Part shown: in pieces, positions 46,828-55,933 of the stretch
How positions within the stretch are numbered: the first letter of the stretch is position 1
Layout: each line of letters begins with the position of its first letter
Assembly (NCBI RefSeq): GCF_024296925.1
Contig: NZ_CP101125.1
Span: forward strand, 4,962,501 to 5,026,500
Direction: 5' to 3'
Source: Pseudomonas nunensis
GTDB lineage: Bacteria > Pseudomonadota > Gammaproteobacteria > Pseudomonadales > Pseudomonadaceae
Length of the DNA: 64,000 nt
Notes under the pieces: model-generated
Database searches by the model: none
Told to the model about the DNA's origin: nothing
What the model saw: the letters and a program-made list of their open reading frames with translations, nothing else
Program-made: the position numbers and the translations under genes

Positions 46828-47379
46828 ATGAAATTTTGCAGTCAGTGCGGTAACCCGGTCACCCAGCGCATTCCCGAAGGCGATTCGCGCCTGCGATTTG
46901 TCTGCGACAGCTGTCAGACCATTCACTACCAGAACCCCAATATCGTCGCCGGTTGCGTCGCCACTTGGGGTTCGAAAGTGTTGCTGTGTCGCCGCGCTAT
47001 CGAGCCGCGACTCGGCTACTGGACCCTGCCCGCCGGTTTCATGGAAAACGGCGAGACCATCGAGCAGGCGGCCGTCCGCGAGACGGCCGAAGAAGCCTGC
47101 GCCCGGGTACGCAACCTGAGCATCTACACGCTGATCGACGTGCCGCACATCAGTCAGGTGCATGTATTCTTCCGCGCCGAACTGGTGGACCTGGACTTTT
47201 CCGCCGGCCCCGAGAGCCTGGAAGTCATGTTGTTCGAAGAAGCCGACATCCCTTGGTCCGAGCTGGCTTTCCGCACGGTGGGCCGTACCTTAGAATGCTT
47301 CTTCGCTGACCGGCAGACGGAGGTCTACCCGGTGCGATCCGAGTCGATTCCACCGCTCGCCCAAGCCGCCATCACTTAA
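46828..47379 (+). CDS. NUDIX hydrolase with zinc ribbon
   Basis: A 183-residue protein: an N-terminal zinc ribbon (CSQCGNP and CDSCQTIHYQNP, residues 4-40) followed by a NUDIX domain with box AGFMENGETIEQAAVRETAEE. This is the NudC-like/ADP-ribose group; NADH or ADP-ribose could be substrates. ATG 46828 is the clear start; the longer in-frame start at 46684 is rejected because it would overlap the divergent gene's control region. Its 67-bp downstream spacing leaves an L,D-transpeptidase gene in the same direction. Confidence 0.88.
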   Translation: MKFCSQCGNPVTQRIPEGDSRLRFVCDSCQTIHYQNPNIVAGCVATWGSKVLLCRRAIEPRLGYWTLPAGFMENGETIEQAAVRETAEEACARVRNLSIYTLIDVPHISQVHVFFRAELVDLDFSAGPESLEVMLFEEADIPWSELAFRTVGRTLECFFADRQTEVYPVRSESIPPLAQAAIT

Positions 47380-47446
47380 GCGTCAGTTAATCCAAAACCA
47401 TCTATAACTTATAAACAGTCGCGACACCTCTAGGGATATCGTTTCA

Positions 47447-47950
47447 ATGCGCTGGTTGCTTGCTTTGTTTTGCCTGTCGTTCGTCGTGGTGTCCCAGGCT
47501 TCCACCGTGGTCACTCTGGACGGCAAACCCATTGAAAAAGTGCTGGTGCTTAAATCCGCCCATCAACTGCAACTGATCGCCGACGGCAAACCGCTGCGAA
47601 CCTACCGTATTTCCCTGGGAAAAAACCCTCGGGGCACGAAGCTGATGGAAGGCGACAAGCGTACGCCAGAGGGGTTTTACTGGGTCGATTGGCGCAAGGT
47701 CAGTGACCGCTTCAACCTCGCCATGCACATCTCGTATCCGAACATTACCGACTCGGCCCGCTCCCGCCGTGAAGGCGTCGATCCCGGCGGCATGATCATG
47801 ATTCACGGCACCCCCGACACCTACGACTACCCGGAAGACCTGTTCCACACCCTGGACTGGACCGACGGCTGCATCGCCATGCGCAACATGGACATGCGTG
47901 AGGTCTGGGGACTGGTGCCGGATGGGACGATGATCGAGATTCGGCCTTAA
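47447..47950 (+). CDS. L,D-transpeptidase (YkuD-type, exported)
   Basis: A 167-residue secreted protein with a signal peptide (about 1-18) and a YkuD domain. The catalytic motif is visible as IHGTPDTYDYPED ... HTLDWTDGCIAMRN, with His and the nucleophile Cys in TDGCIAM. Such enzymes crosslink peptidoglycan or attach lipoprotein; this branch (ErfK-type) lacks extra domains. A long palindrome follows the stop by about 25 bp. Confidence 0.9.
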   Translation: MRWLLALFCLSFVVVSQASTVVTLDGKPIEKVLVLKSAHQLQLIADGKPLRTYRISLGKNPRGTKLMEGDKRTPEGFYWVDWRKVSDRFNLAMHISYPNITDSARSRREGVDPGGMIMIHGTPDTYDYPEDLFHTLDWTDGCIAMRNMDMREVWGLVPDGTMIEIRP

Positions 47951-47974
47951 CTCCCCATCTGTCGAATGGGCTTC

Positions 47975-48108
47975 TGTGGCGAGGGGGCTTGCCCCCGTTG
48001 CGCTGCGAAGCAGTGCCAAATCCTGCAACCGGGTTTCAACTGACACACCGCGCGTGCTGAATTTACGACTGCTGCGCAGCCGAACGGGGGCAAGCCCCCT
48101 CGCCACAG
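47975..48108. repeat. Long palindrome, TGTGGCGAGGGGGCTTGCCC family
   Basis: Outer arms TGTGGCGAGGGGGCTTGCCC and the complement ending CCCCCTCGCCACA enclose an internal CGCTGCGAAGCAG region. The same family occurs at 55832-55923. It lies between convergent-free genes and has no coding capacity. Confidence 0.85.
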
Positions 48109-48173
48109 TAGACCGAGTCGCCAGTTAATCCGTGTTCCAACCGCTACCTTCTGTCGCCCTCCGAAAAAATAAA

Positions 48174-48254
48174 TCAAAAGATCGCAGCCTGCGACAGCGC
48201 CTACAGGGTTGATACCACTCCCACCTGTAGGCGCTGCCGCAGGCTGCGATCTTT
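48174..48254. repeat. Long palindrome, GATCGCAGCCTGCGACAGC family
   Basis: Left arm AAAAGATCGCAGCCTGCGAC with CAGCGCCTACAGG returns as CCTGTAGGCGCTGCCGCAGG continuing into CTGCGATCTTTG. It lies about 66 bp after the previous palindrome, in the 484-bp gap upstream of the GntR regulator. Two distinct repeat families are therefore side by side. Confidence 0.85.
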
Positions 48255-48275
48255 GCTTTGAAAACCCCAACTCGT

Positions 48276-48376
48276 AATACCACTTAAAGCCAATCCCCAT
48301 TCAACCACCCCGAAAGCCCCGGTTTTCCTGCGCCTTGAGCAAAGTGGTCTCATTGACATGGTATTTAAGTGGTATT
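48276..48376 (+). promoter_or_regulatory. Candidate operator cluster upstream of the nag operon
   Basis: AATACCACTT (48276-48285) and its exact complement AAGTGGTATT (48367-48376) flank the region, and two more half-sites lie between or beside them: ATGGTATT (48358-48365, partly overlapping spacing with the last site) and AAGTGGTCT (48342-48350). Repeated GTGGTATT-like half-sites just upstream of a GntR gene suggest autoregulation by that regulator. This is inferred from the repeats. Confidence 0.5.
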
Positions 48377-48434
48377 AGGTTTCGCCCTACAACCGAGCGA
48401 CAACAATCCAACATCCGCATCGGAAAAGCCCTAC

Positions 48435-49166
48435 ATGAATGACATCCAGGCCCTACGTCCTGACGAAACCCAGCCGACGCCGCTGTACCTGCAACTGGCG
48501 CGTAACCTGGAAGCGGCGATCCACGCCGGCCAATGGAAAGCCGAGCAAGCGATGCCGTCGGAGCGCAGCCTCAGCGAGTCGCTGGGCATTTCCCGCGTCA
48601 CCGCCCGCAAAGCGCTGGAAGTGCTGTTCGAGCAAGGCCTGATCCGCCGCAACCAGGGTTCCGGCACCTTCATCACGCCGCGCCTGGAACAACCGCTGTC
48701 GCGCCTTTCCGGTTTCAGCGAAATGCTGCGCCTGAAAGGCTTCGTCCCTGGCTCGCAATGGCTGGAACGGGAAATCACCCCACCGACCCACGAAGAACTG
48801 ATCCGCCTCGGCCTCTCGCCCAACGATAAAGTCGCGCGGCTCAAGCGCCTGCGCAAAGCCGACGACACGGTGATGGCGATCGAGATGAGCACCCTGCCCG
48901 CCTCGATCATTCCCAAGCCGCAAGCGGTGGGCGATTCCCTCTACGAATACCTCGATGGCATCGGCAAACCGATTGTTCGCGCCCTGCAACACATTCAGGC
49001 AATCAACGCCTCGGATGAGTTCGCCGCACTGGTCGGCATCGCCCCCGGCACCGCCATGCTGCTGATGACCCGGGTCGGCTACCTGGAAGACAACACGCCC
49101 ATCGAAGTCACCGACACCTATTGCCGCAACGACTACTACGACTTTGTCGCAGAGCTTCGTCGATAA
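48435..49166 (+). CDS. nagR: GntR-family (HutC/NagR-type) regulator of GlcNAc genes
   Basis: A 243-residue regulator: N-terminal winged HTH (about 10-75; SERSLSESLGISRVTARKALEVLFEQGL) and C-terminal UTRA ligand domain (about 90-240; MAIEMSTLPASI and YEYLDG motifs). UTRA regulators of this kind in nag loci respond to GlcNAc-6-P or GlcN-6-P. It leads the nag operon at the same strand, so autoregulation is likely. The ATG at 48435 is the family start; the upstream in-frame ATG at 48369 falls inside the operator repeats and is rejected. Confidence 0.9.
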   Translation: MNDIQALRPDETQPTPLYLQLARNLEAAIHAGQWKAEQAMPSERSLSESLGISRVTARKALEVLFEQGLIRRNQGSGTFITPRLEQPLSRLSGFSEMLRLKGFVPGSQWLEREITPPTHEELIRLGLSPNDKVARLKRLRKADDTVMAIEMSTLPASIIPKPQAVGDSLYEYLDGIGKPIVRALQHIQAINASDEFAALVGIAPGTAMLLMTRVGYLEDNTPIEVTDTYCRNDYYDFVAELRR

Positions 49167-49203
49167 AGAGCTTCGTCGCTAACCAAGCTACCGAGAACCG
49201 ATC

Positions 49204-50310
49204 ATGTCCGAAGACAACATCCTCACCGCCCACGGCTGGGTTCGCGGCCGGCTGATTCACCAGCACGGCAAAGTCGTGTCCATCGAAGGCGTGCCCTGCG
49301 ATCCGGCCGACAATGACCTGCCTTACCTGCTGCCGGGTTTCATCGACCTGCACGTTCACGGTGGCGGCGGCAAAGACATCATGGAAGGCGCCACGGCCTT
49401 CGAAACCATCACCAAAACCCACGTGCGTTTCGGCACCACCTCGCTGCTGGCCACCACCATGACCGCGCCGAGCGAAGAGATTTCCAGCGTGCTCAAAGCC
49501 GTCGGCGAGTTCTGCGAGCAGCGCCCGCAAGGCAGCGCCCGAGTGCTCGGCGTGCACCTTGAAGGCCCGTACATCAACCCCGGCAAACTCGGCGCCCAAC
49601 CGAATTTCGCCCACACCGCGTTGATGGCTGAAGTCGAAGCGTACCTGGCGCTGGCACCGATCCGCGTGATCACCATTGCTCCGGAAATCGCCGGTCATGA
49701 CGCGTTGATCCGCGCCCTCAGCGCTCGCGGCGTGCGCATGCAGATCGGCCACACCCTCGGCAGTTACGAGGAAGGCGTGGCCGCGCTGGATGCCGGCGCC
49801 ACCAGTTTCACCCACCTCTACAACGCCATGAGCCCGCTGCATCACCGCGAACCCGGCATCGTCGGCGCGGCGCTGGCTCACGCCAAATATGCCGAACTGA
49901 TTCCGGATTTGTTGCACGTGCACCCCGGCGCCATGCGCGTGGCCCTGCGCTCGATCCCGTGCCTGTATTGCGTCACCGATTCGACCGCCGCCGCCGGCAT
50001 GCCCGACGGTGAATACAAACTCGGCAGCCACACCGTGACCAAATGCCTGGGCGGTGTGCGCCTGGCCGACGGCACGCTGGCGGGCAGCACCCTGACCATG
50101 GATCAGGCCCTGCGCAACCTGGTGAAGATCGGTTTGCCGATCGCCGAGGCCTCGCAGCGACTGTCGCAATTCCCCGCCGACTACCTCGGCATTACCGAAC
50201 GCGGGCGCCTGCAACCCGGCGCCTGGGCCGACTGCGTGCGGCTGGATCGCTCACTCACACTGACCGCCGTCATGGTCGAAGGAGAAGACATTGACTTCAA
50301 AAATGCTTGA
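49204..50310 (+). CDS. nagA: N-acetylglucosamine-6-phosphate deacetylase
   Basis: A 368-residue amidohydrolase that removes acetate from GlcNAc-6-P. Metal- and substrate-binding motifs are in place: DLHVHGGGG near residue 49, HLEGPYINPGKLGAQ near 118, QIGHTLG near 178, THLYNAMSP near 200 and TDSTAAAGMPDGEY near 260 with the catalytic Asp. It follows the regulator by 37 bp and its last 20 bp overlap the TTG start of the SIS gene. Normal length. Confidence 0.93.
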   Translation: MSEDNILTAHGWVRGRLIHQHGKVVSIEGVPCDPADNDLPYLLPGFIDLHVHGGGGKDIMEGATAFETITKTHVRFGTTSLLATTMTAPSEEISSVLKAVGEFCEQRPQGSARVLGVHLEGPYINPGKLGAQPNFAHTALMAEVEAYLALAPIRVITIAPEIAGHDALIRALSARGVRMQIGHTLGSYEEGVAALDAGATSFTHLYNAMSPLHHREPGIVGAALAHAKYAELIPDLLHVHPGAMRVALRSIPCLYCVTDSTAAAGMPDGEYKLGSHTVTKCLGGVRLADGTLAGSTLTMDQALRNLVKIGLPIAEASQRLSQFPADYLGITERGRLQPGAWADCVRLDRSLTLTAVMVEGEDIDFKNA

Positions 50311-51313
50311 GGAGGCGCTGTCCTCGTTGGAGGCCGTGCAAGCCCAACTGCAGCAACTCGACCCGCAGATGATCGAGATCGCCGGGCGCCTGCGTCGTCA
50401 GCCGCCGCAAGTGGCGATGACCGTCGCCCGTGGCAGCTCCGACCATGCCGCCAGTTATTTCGCCTACCTGACCATGCAGCAACTGGGCATCCCGGTGGCG
50501 TCGTTGCCGATGTCGGTGGTGACCATGCAACAGGCCCCGTTGAAGGTCAGCGGCCAGGTCGCGTTTGCGTTCTCGCAATCGGGGCAAAGCCCGGATCTGG
50601 TGAACAGCCTGCGTCTGTTGCGCAAACGCGGCGCCCTGAGCATTTCCATGGTTAACGCCGCCGACTCGCCTCTGGAAGCGGCATGCGAATTCAGCCTGCC
50701 GCTGCTGGCCGGCACCGAAAGCAGCGTCGCGGCGACCAAGAGCTTTATCGCCACCCTCAGCGCCAGCGCCCGGTTGATTGCCCATTGGAAAGAAGACGTG
50801 GAATTGCTCGAGGCGGGTCTGGCTCTGCCGGAAGGTCTGCGCGACGCGGCGAAACAGGATTGGAGCGTGGCCATCGAGGCCCTGCGCGACTGTCAGCGCT
50901 TGATGGTGATCGGCCGTGGCGCCGGTTTTGCCATCGCCCAGGAAGCCGCACTGAAATTCAAGGAAACCTCGGCGATCCAGGCCGAAGCCTTCAGCAGCGC
51001 CGAAGTCCGTCACGGCCCGATGGCGTTGATCGGCGAGCAATACCCGCTGCTGGTGTTCGCCCCGCGCGGTGCCGAGCAGGCCGGTTTGCTGAGCCTGGCG
51101 GCAGACATGCGTCAACGCGGTGCTCGTGTGTTGCTGGCGGCGCCGGATGACGTCAGCGAACGCGACCTGACCCTGACCCGCGCCGAACACCCGGCCCTCG
51201 ATCCGATTTTGGCGATCCAGAGTTTCTACGTGATGGCCGCCGGTTTGGCCGTCGCCCGTGGCATGGACCCGGACCAGCCGCGACACCTGAGCAAAGTGAC
51301 GCGCACCCATTGA
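50291..51313 (+). CDS. SIS-domain aminosugar-phosphate deaminase/isomerase
   Basis: A 340-residue protein with two SIS domains (about 30-165 and 195-330), of the GlmS isomerase-half type without a glutaminase part. In nag operons of pseudomonads this protein replaces NagB, converting glucosamine-6-phosphate to fructose-6-phosphate and ammonia. Motifs SGQSPDLV near 97 and the C-terminal RHLSKVTRT are typical. The start is TTG at 50291 with GGAGAAG 4 bases upstream, overlapping nagA; ATG at 50303 is an alternative. Confidence 0.88.
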   Translation: MTSKMLEEALSSLEAVQAQLQQLDPQMIEIAGRLRRQPPQVAMTVARGSSDHAASYFAYLTMQQLGIPVASLPMSVVTMQQAPLKVSGQVAFAFSQSGQSPDLVNSLRLLRKRGALSISMVNAADSPLEAACEFSLPLLAGTESSVAATKSFIATLSASARLIAHWKEDVELLEAGLALPEGLRDAAKQDWSVAIEALRDCQRLMVIGRGAGFAIAQEAALKFKETSAIQAEAFSSAEVRHGPMALIGEQYPLLVFAPRGAEQAGLLSLAADMRQRGARVLLAAPDDVSERDLTLTRAEHPALDPILAIQSFYVMAAGLAVARGMDPDQPRHLSKVTRTH

Positions 51314-51326
51314 TTGAAGGATTCCC

Positions 51327-51425
51327 GTAGGAGCTGACGAGTGAAACGAGGCTGCGATCTTTTGACTTTGGTTTTTAAAAGCAAGATCAAAAGATCGCAG
51401 CCTCGTTTCTCTCGACAGCTCCTAC
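51327..51425. repeat. Long palindrome, TAGGAGCTGACGAGTG family
   Basis: Arms GTAGGAGCTGACGAGTGAAA ... CTTTTGA and the complement AAAAGATCGCAGCCTCGTTT ... CAGCTCCTAC. Same family as at 45200-45299. It lies in the nag operon between the SIS gene and the EIIA-HPr-EI gene, so it can shape or stabilise the polycistronic message. Confidence 0.85.
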
Positions 51426-51494
51426 ACAGGTCCTACACAACCCCTACAGGGGCGAGTGAACCGAACCGAATTGTTTACTGATGAGTACCGAGCC

Positions 51495-54011
51495 ATGCAC
51501 AACAACAATAAAGAGCTGACCCTCAGCGCCCCGCTCAGCGGCCCGGTGCTCACGCTCGCCAAAGTCCCGGACCCGGTGTTCGCCAGCGGCGCCATGGGTG
51601 ACGGGATTGCTATCGATCCGATCAACGACACCCTCCACGCCCCGTGTGCCGGCGTGGTGGTGCACGTCGCCCGCACCGGCCACGCGGTGACCTTGCGTGC
51701 CGACAACGGTGCCGAACTGCTGCTGCACCTGGGCCTCGACACTGTCGAGTTGCAGGGTGAAGGTTTTTCGATGCTGGTCAAGGAAGGCGCACGCGTCGCC
51801 AACGGCCAACCGCTGCTGCGCTATGACCTGGACAAGGTCGCGCAGCAATGCAAAAGCCTGGTCAGCCTGATGATCCTGACCAACAGCCAGGATTTCCAGG
51901 CGCGGCCGATCACGTTGAAATCGGTGAAGGTCGGCGATCCATTGCTGCACATCGTGCGGCGGTTGGCTAATGGCGCTCAGGTCGAAGTCGACCTTTCCGG
52001 CATCGAAGTTCACGGCCACGTGCGCATCGCCCATCGCGGCGGTTTGCACGCTCGGCCGGCGGCGCTGATTCGCCAGACCGCGCAAGGTTTCAAGAGCAAA
52101 TCGCAGCTGCATTACGCCGGCAAGTCGGCATCTTGCGACAGCTTGATCGGGCTGATGAGCCTGGCGGTTGGGGAGCAGGAAGAAGTGCAGGTCAGCAGTC
52201 AGGGCCCGGATGCGGAAGCGGCGCTGCAAGCATTGCTGACGGCGTTATCCACCGCCCTGGCCGAAGACACTCACGCCGCTGCGCCGACGCCGATTGCCCA
52301 ACGTCATCGCCCCGCCGAAGCGGGTGTGTTGCACGGAGTTTGCGCGGCGCCCGGCCTGGTCGCCGGGCCGCTGTTGCGCTTGAACGCGATCAGTTTGCCG
52401 GTGGATGCCGGCAACCACGATCCCGAGCAACAACTGCAAGCCCTCGACACCGCGCTGAGCGTGGTGCGCAGCGAAATCGACCACACGCTGACCCAGGCCA
52501 GAAAGCACAAGAACACTGATGAAGAAGCGATCTTCGCTGCGCACCTCGCGCTGCTCGAAGACCCGGCGTTGCTCGACGCGGCGGCGCAATCCATCGACAA
52601 GGGCATGGCCGCGACTCACGCCTGGAGTCAATCCATCGAGGTGCAGTGCGACGTCCTCCAGCAACTCGGCAGTCCGTTGCTGGCCGAGCGTGCCAACGAT
52701 CTGCGCGACCTCAAGCAACGGGTGCTGCGCGCCCTGCTCGGGGAAACCTGGCACTACGATATTCCGGCTGGCGCCATCGTCGCCGCCCATGAACTGACCC
52801 CGTCCGACTTGCTGCAATTGAGCCAGCACGGTGTCGCGGGGTTGTGCATGGCGGCGGGCGGCGCGACCTCGCATGTGGCAATCCTGGCTCGGGGCAAAGG
52901 CCTGCCGTGCCTGGTGGCATTGGGTTCGACGCTGCTGGATCAGGAGCAAGGCCAAGCGGTGGTGCTGGATGCCGACGGCGGTCGGCTTGAATTGACGCCG
53001 ACCACCGAACGTCTGGCCGAGGTGCGTCAGGCACAACTCGATCATCAACAACGCCGCACTCAACAACAGGCGCAGGCCCACACTCCGGCGTTGACCGTTG
53101 ATGGCTTGCACATCGAAGTCGCGGCCAATGTGGCGTCCAGCGCCGAAGCGGCGGATGCGCTGGCCAATGGCGCCGACGGTGTCGGTTTGTTGCGCACCGA
53201 GTTTCTCTTCGTCGACCGCAACACCGCGCCGGACGAACAGGAACAACGCCTCGCCTACCAATCCGTGCTCGATGCCATGGGCGACAAGTCGGTGATCATC
53301 CGCACCATCGACGTCGGCGGCGACAAGCAACTCGACTACCTGCCACTGCCGACCGAGGCCAATCCGGTACTCGGTTTGCGCGGCATTCGCCTGGCCCAGG
53401 TGCGCCCGGAATTGCTCGACCAGCAACTGCGCGCGCTGCTGCACGTCAGCCCGTTGTCGCGCTGCCGGATCCTGTTGCCGATGGTCACCGAAGTCGATGA
53501 GCTGCTGCACATTCGCCAACGCCTCGATGCCTTGTGCACCGAGTTGGAATTGACCCAGCGTCCGGAGCTGGGAGTGATGATCGAAGTCCCGGCCGCCGCG
53601 CTGCTGGCCGAGCAACTGGCCGAACACGCGGACTTCCTGTCCATCGGCACCAACGACTTGTCCCAGTACACCCTGGCCATGGACCGCGACCACGCCGGCC
53701 TCGCCTCGCGGGTCGATGCGCTGCACCCGGCGTTGCTGCGATTGATCGCCCAGACCTGCGCCGGCGCGGCGGTGCATAACCGTTGGGTCGGGGTGTGCGG
53801 CGCCCTCGCCTCCGATCCATTGGCCACGCCAGTGCTGATTGGCCTGGGGGTCAGTGAGTTGTCGGTGAGCCCGGTGCAGATCGGTGAAATCAAGGACCGC
53901 GTCCGCCATCTCGACGCGAGCGAATGCCGACGCATCAGCCAGGACCTGCTCAAGTTGAGCAGTGCCGGCGCGGTGCGTCATGCCTGTCACCAACATTGGC
54001 CTCTGAGCTGA
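51495..54011 (+). CDS. nagF: PTS EIIA-HPr-EI fusion for GlcNAc
   Basis: An 838-residue phosphotransfer fusion protein. The EIIA(Glc)-like domain comes first (about 1-145, active His78 in LLHLGLD), then HPr (about 172-255, active His185 in RGGLHARPAAL), then the EI domain (about 280-835, active His460 in GGATSHVAI; PEP-binding C-terminal barrel). It carries phosphate from PEP to NagE. The start at 51495 is used because an in-frame ATG at 51456 lies too near the palindrome. Matches the nagF gene of P. aeruginosa in order and length. Confidence 0.93.
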   Translation: MHNNNKELTLSAPLSGPVLTLAKVPDPVFASGAMGDGIAIDPINDTLHAPCAGVVVHVARTGHAVTLRADNGAELLLHLGLDTVELQGEGFSMLVKEGARVANGQPLLRYDLDKVAQQCKSLVSLMILTNSQDFQARPITLKSVKVGDPLLHIVRRLANGAQVEVDLSGIEVHGHVRIAHRGGLHARPAALIRQTAQGFKSKSQLHYAGKSASCDSLIGLMSLAVGEQEEVQVSSQGPDAEAALQALLTALSTALAEDTHAAAPTPIAQRHRPAEAGVLHGVCAAPGLVAGPLLRLNAISLPVDAGNHDPEQQLQALDTALSVVRSEIDHTLTQARKHKNTDEEAIFAAHLALLEDPALLDAAAQSIDKGMAATHAWSQSIEVQCDVLQQLGSPLLAERANDLRDLKQRVLRALLGETWHYDIPAGAIVAAHELTPSDLLQLSQHGVAGLCMAAGGATSHVAILARGKGLPCLVALGSTLLDQEQGQAVVLDADGGRLELTPTTERLAEVRQAQLDHQQRRTQQQAQAHTPALTVDGLHIEVAANVASSAEAADALANGADGVGLLRTEFLFVDRNTAPDEQEQRLAYQSVLDAMGDKSVIIRTIDVGGDKQLDYLPLPTEANPVLGLRGIRLAQVRPELLDQQLRALLHVSPLSRCRILLPMVTEVDELLHIRQRLDALCTELELTQRPELGVMIEVPAAALLAEQLAEHADFLSIGTNDLSQYTLAMDRDHAGLASRVDALHPALLRLIAQTCAGAAVHNRWVGVCGALASDPLATPVLIGLGVSELSVSPVQIGEIKDRVRHLDASECRRISQDLLKLSSAGAVRHACHQHWPLS

Positions 54012-54052
54012 ACAAAAAGCTCTAAAACAAAAAGAACACAGGGAGATCCGCC

Positions 54053-55762
54053 ATGTACCAATACTTTATCGAAGGCTTGCAGCGCCTCGGTCGCGCGCTG
54101 ATGCTGCCGATCGCGATCCTGCCCATCGCCGGCCTGTTGCTGCGCCTGGGCGACACCGACCTGCTGAACATCGCGATCATCCACGATGCCGGCCAGGTGA
54201 TCTTCGCCAACCTGGCGATGATCTTCGCCATCGGCATCGCCGTCGGGTTCGCCAAGGACAACAACGGCACCGCAGGTCTCGCCGGGGTGATTGGTTACCT
54301 GGTGATGATCTCCACGCTCAAGGTGCTGGATGCGAGCATCAACATGGGCATGCTCGCCGGGATCGTCAGCGGTTTGATGGCCGGCGCGTTGTACAACCGC
54401 TTCAAGGACATCAAGTTGCCGGAGTACCTGGCGTTCTTCGGTGGCCGACGCTTTGTGCCCATCGTCACCGGTTTTGCGGCTGTAGGCCTCGGCCTGGTTT
54501 TTGGCTATATCTGGCCGCCGATCCAACAAGGCATCAACAGTTTCGGCGCGTTGATGATGGAAAGCGGCAGCTTCGGCGCGTTCGTCTTCGGCGTGTTCAA
54601 CCGCCTGCTGATCGTCACCGGCCTGCACCACATCCTCAACAATATGGCGTGGTTTGTCTTCGGCAATTTCACTGACCCAACCACCGGCGCCATCGTTACC
54701 GGCGACCTGTCGCGCTACTTTGCCGGCGATCCGAAGGGTGGCCAGTTCATGACCGGCATGTTCCCGATGATGATCTTCGGCCTGCCCGCCGCGTGCCTGG
54801 CGATGTACCGCAATGCCTTGCCGGAGCGGCGCAAAGTCATGGGCGGGATCTTCCTGTCGATGGCGCTGACCTCGTTCCTGACGGGTGTGACCGAGCCGAT
54901 TGAATTCGCTTTCATGTTCCTCGCGCCGATGCTGTACCTCGTGCACGCCGTACTGACCGGCCTGTCGATGGCGGTCACCAATATGCTGAACATCCATCTT
55001 GGTTTTACTTTCTCCGGAGGCTTCATCGACATGGTGCTGGGCTGGGGCAAGTCCACCAACGGCTGGTTGGTGGTGCCGGTGGGGTTGGCGTATGCGGTGA
55101 TCTACTACGTGGTGTTCGACTTCTGTATTCGCCGTTTCAACCTGAAGACTCCGGGGCGTGAAGATGTAGTTTCTGGTGAGCGGGTCGTGGTCGCCGAGAA
55201 TGAACGTGCCGGCGCTTACATCAAGGCATTGGGCGGCGCTGCCAACTTGATCACCGTGGGTGCATGCACCACCCGATTGCGGCTGGACATGGTGGATCGC
55301 AACAAGGCCAATGATGCGGAATTGAAAGCGCTGGGCGCGATGGCTGTAGTGCGTCCGGGCAAGGGCGGGAGTTTGCAAGTGGTGGTCGGGCCGATGGCGG
55401 ACAGCATTGCCGATGAAATTCGACTGGCGATGCCGGCGCTGGGTCGCGCAGTGATTAGCGCCCCAGCCGCCGCCGTCGAAACGGTAAAACCCGTCGCGCT
55501 GCCAGAAGCGCAACAGTGGCTGAATGCGTTGGGCGGTGGCGACAATGTGCTGCAAATGGACTGCATCGCCATGACCCGGATTCGCCTGCATCTGGCGGAT
55601 GGCAAGGCGTTATCGGAATGTGAACTGAAGGCGCTGGGTTGTCAGGGTGTCAGCCAGTTGGAAGGTGGGGTTTGGCACCTGCTGATTGGCGACAAGGCGC
55701 CGAGTTTGAGTGGGGCACTGGAGGCGTTGGTCAATCGTAGTGAAGTGAGTGCGAAGGTCTAA
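54053..55762 (+). CDS. nagE: PTS GlcNAc permease EIICB (with extra EIIB-like domain)
   Basis: A 569-residue inner-membrane permease that imports and phosphorylates GlcNAc. The EIIC domain (about 1-360, many membrane helices, motif GVTEPIEFAFMFLAP) is followed by an EIIB domain with phospho-Cys405 in GACTTRLRL. A second EIIB-like copy (about 480-560) has the Cys position replaced by Ala506 (IAMTRIRL). It starts 41 bp after nagF. The last gene of the nag cluster. Confidence 0.93.
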   Translation: MYQYFIEGLQRLGRALMLPIAILPIAGLLLRLGDTDLLNIAIIHDAGQVIFANLAMIFAIGIAVGFAKDNNGTAGLAGVIGYLVMISTLKVLDASINMGMLAGIVSGLMAGALYNRFKDIKLPEYLAFFGGRRFVPIVTGFAAVGLGLVFGYIWPPIQQGINSFGALMMESGSFGAFVFGVFNRLLIVTGLHHILNNMAWFVFGNFTDPTTGAIVTGDLSRYFAGDPKGGQFMTGMFPMMIFGLPAACLAMYRNALPERRKVMGGIFLSMALTSFLTGVTEPIEFAFMFLAPMLYLVHAVLTGLSMAVTNMLNIHLGFTFSGGFIDMVLGWGKSTNGWLVVPVGLAYAVIYYVVFDFCIRRFNLKTPGREDVVSGERVVVAENERAGAYIKALGGAANLITVGACTTRLRLDMVDRNKANDAELKALGAMAVVRPGKGGSLQVVVGPMADSIADEIRLAMPALGRAVISAPAAAVETVKPVALPEAQQWLNALGGGDNVLQMDCIAMTRIRLHLADGKALSECELKALGCQGVSQLEGGVWHLLIGDKAPSLSGALEALVNRSEVSAKV

Positions 55763-55831
55763 AATCTCTGGCGCCTGTTAGTCCGTCTTCGCGGGCAATG
55801 AGTCGAGCACAAAGGTCTGTCCATACAAAAC

Positions 55832-55923
55832 CTGTGGCGAGGGGGCTTGCCCCCGTTGAGGTGCGAAGCGCCTCCAAATGGGACTGCTGCGCAGTCCAAC
55901 GGGGGCAAGCCCCCTCGCCACAG
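55832..55923. repeat. Long palindrome, TGTGGCGAGGGGGCTTGCCC family
   Basis: Outer arms match those of 47975-48108 (TGTGGCGAGGGGGCTTGCCC and complement) with a short GACTGCTGCGCAGTC hairpin inside. It lies between nagE and the DUF6124 gene. Confidence 0.85.
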
Positions 55924-55933
55924 TTGCTCGCCG

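Noticed and set aside
52245..53996. 583-residue minus-strand open frame opposite nagF
   Set aside because: Antisense to the conserved EI domain of NagF, with composition typical of a shadow frame.
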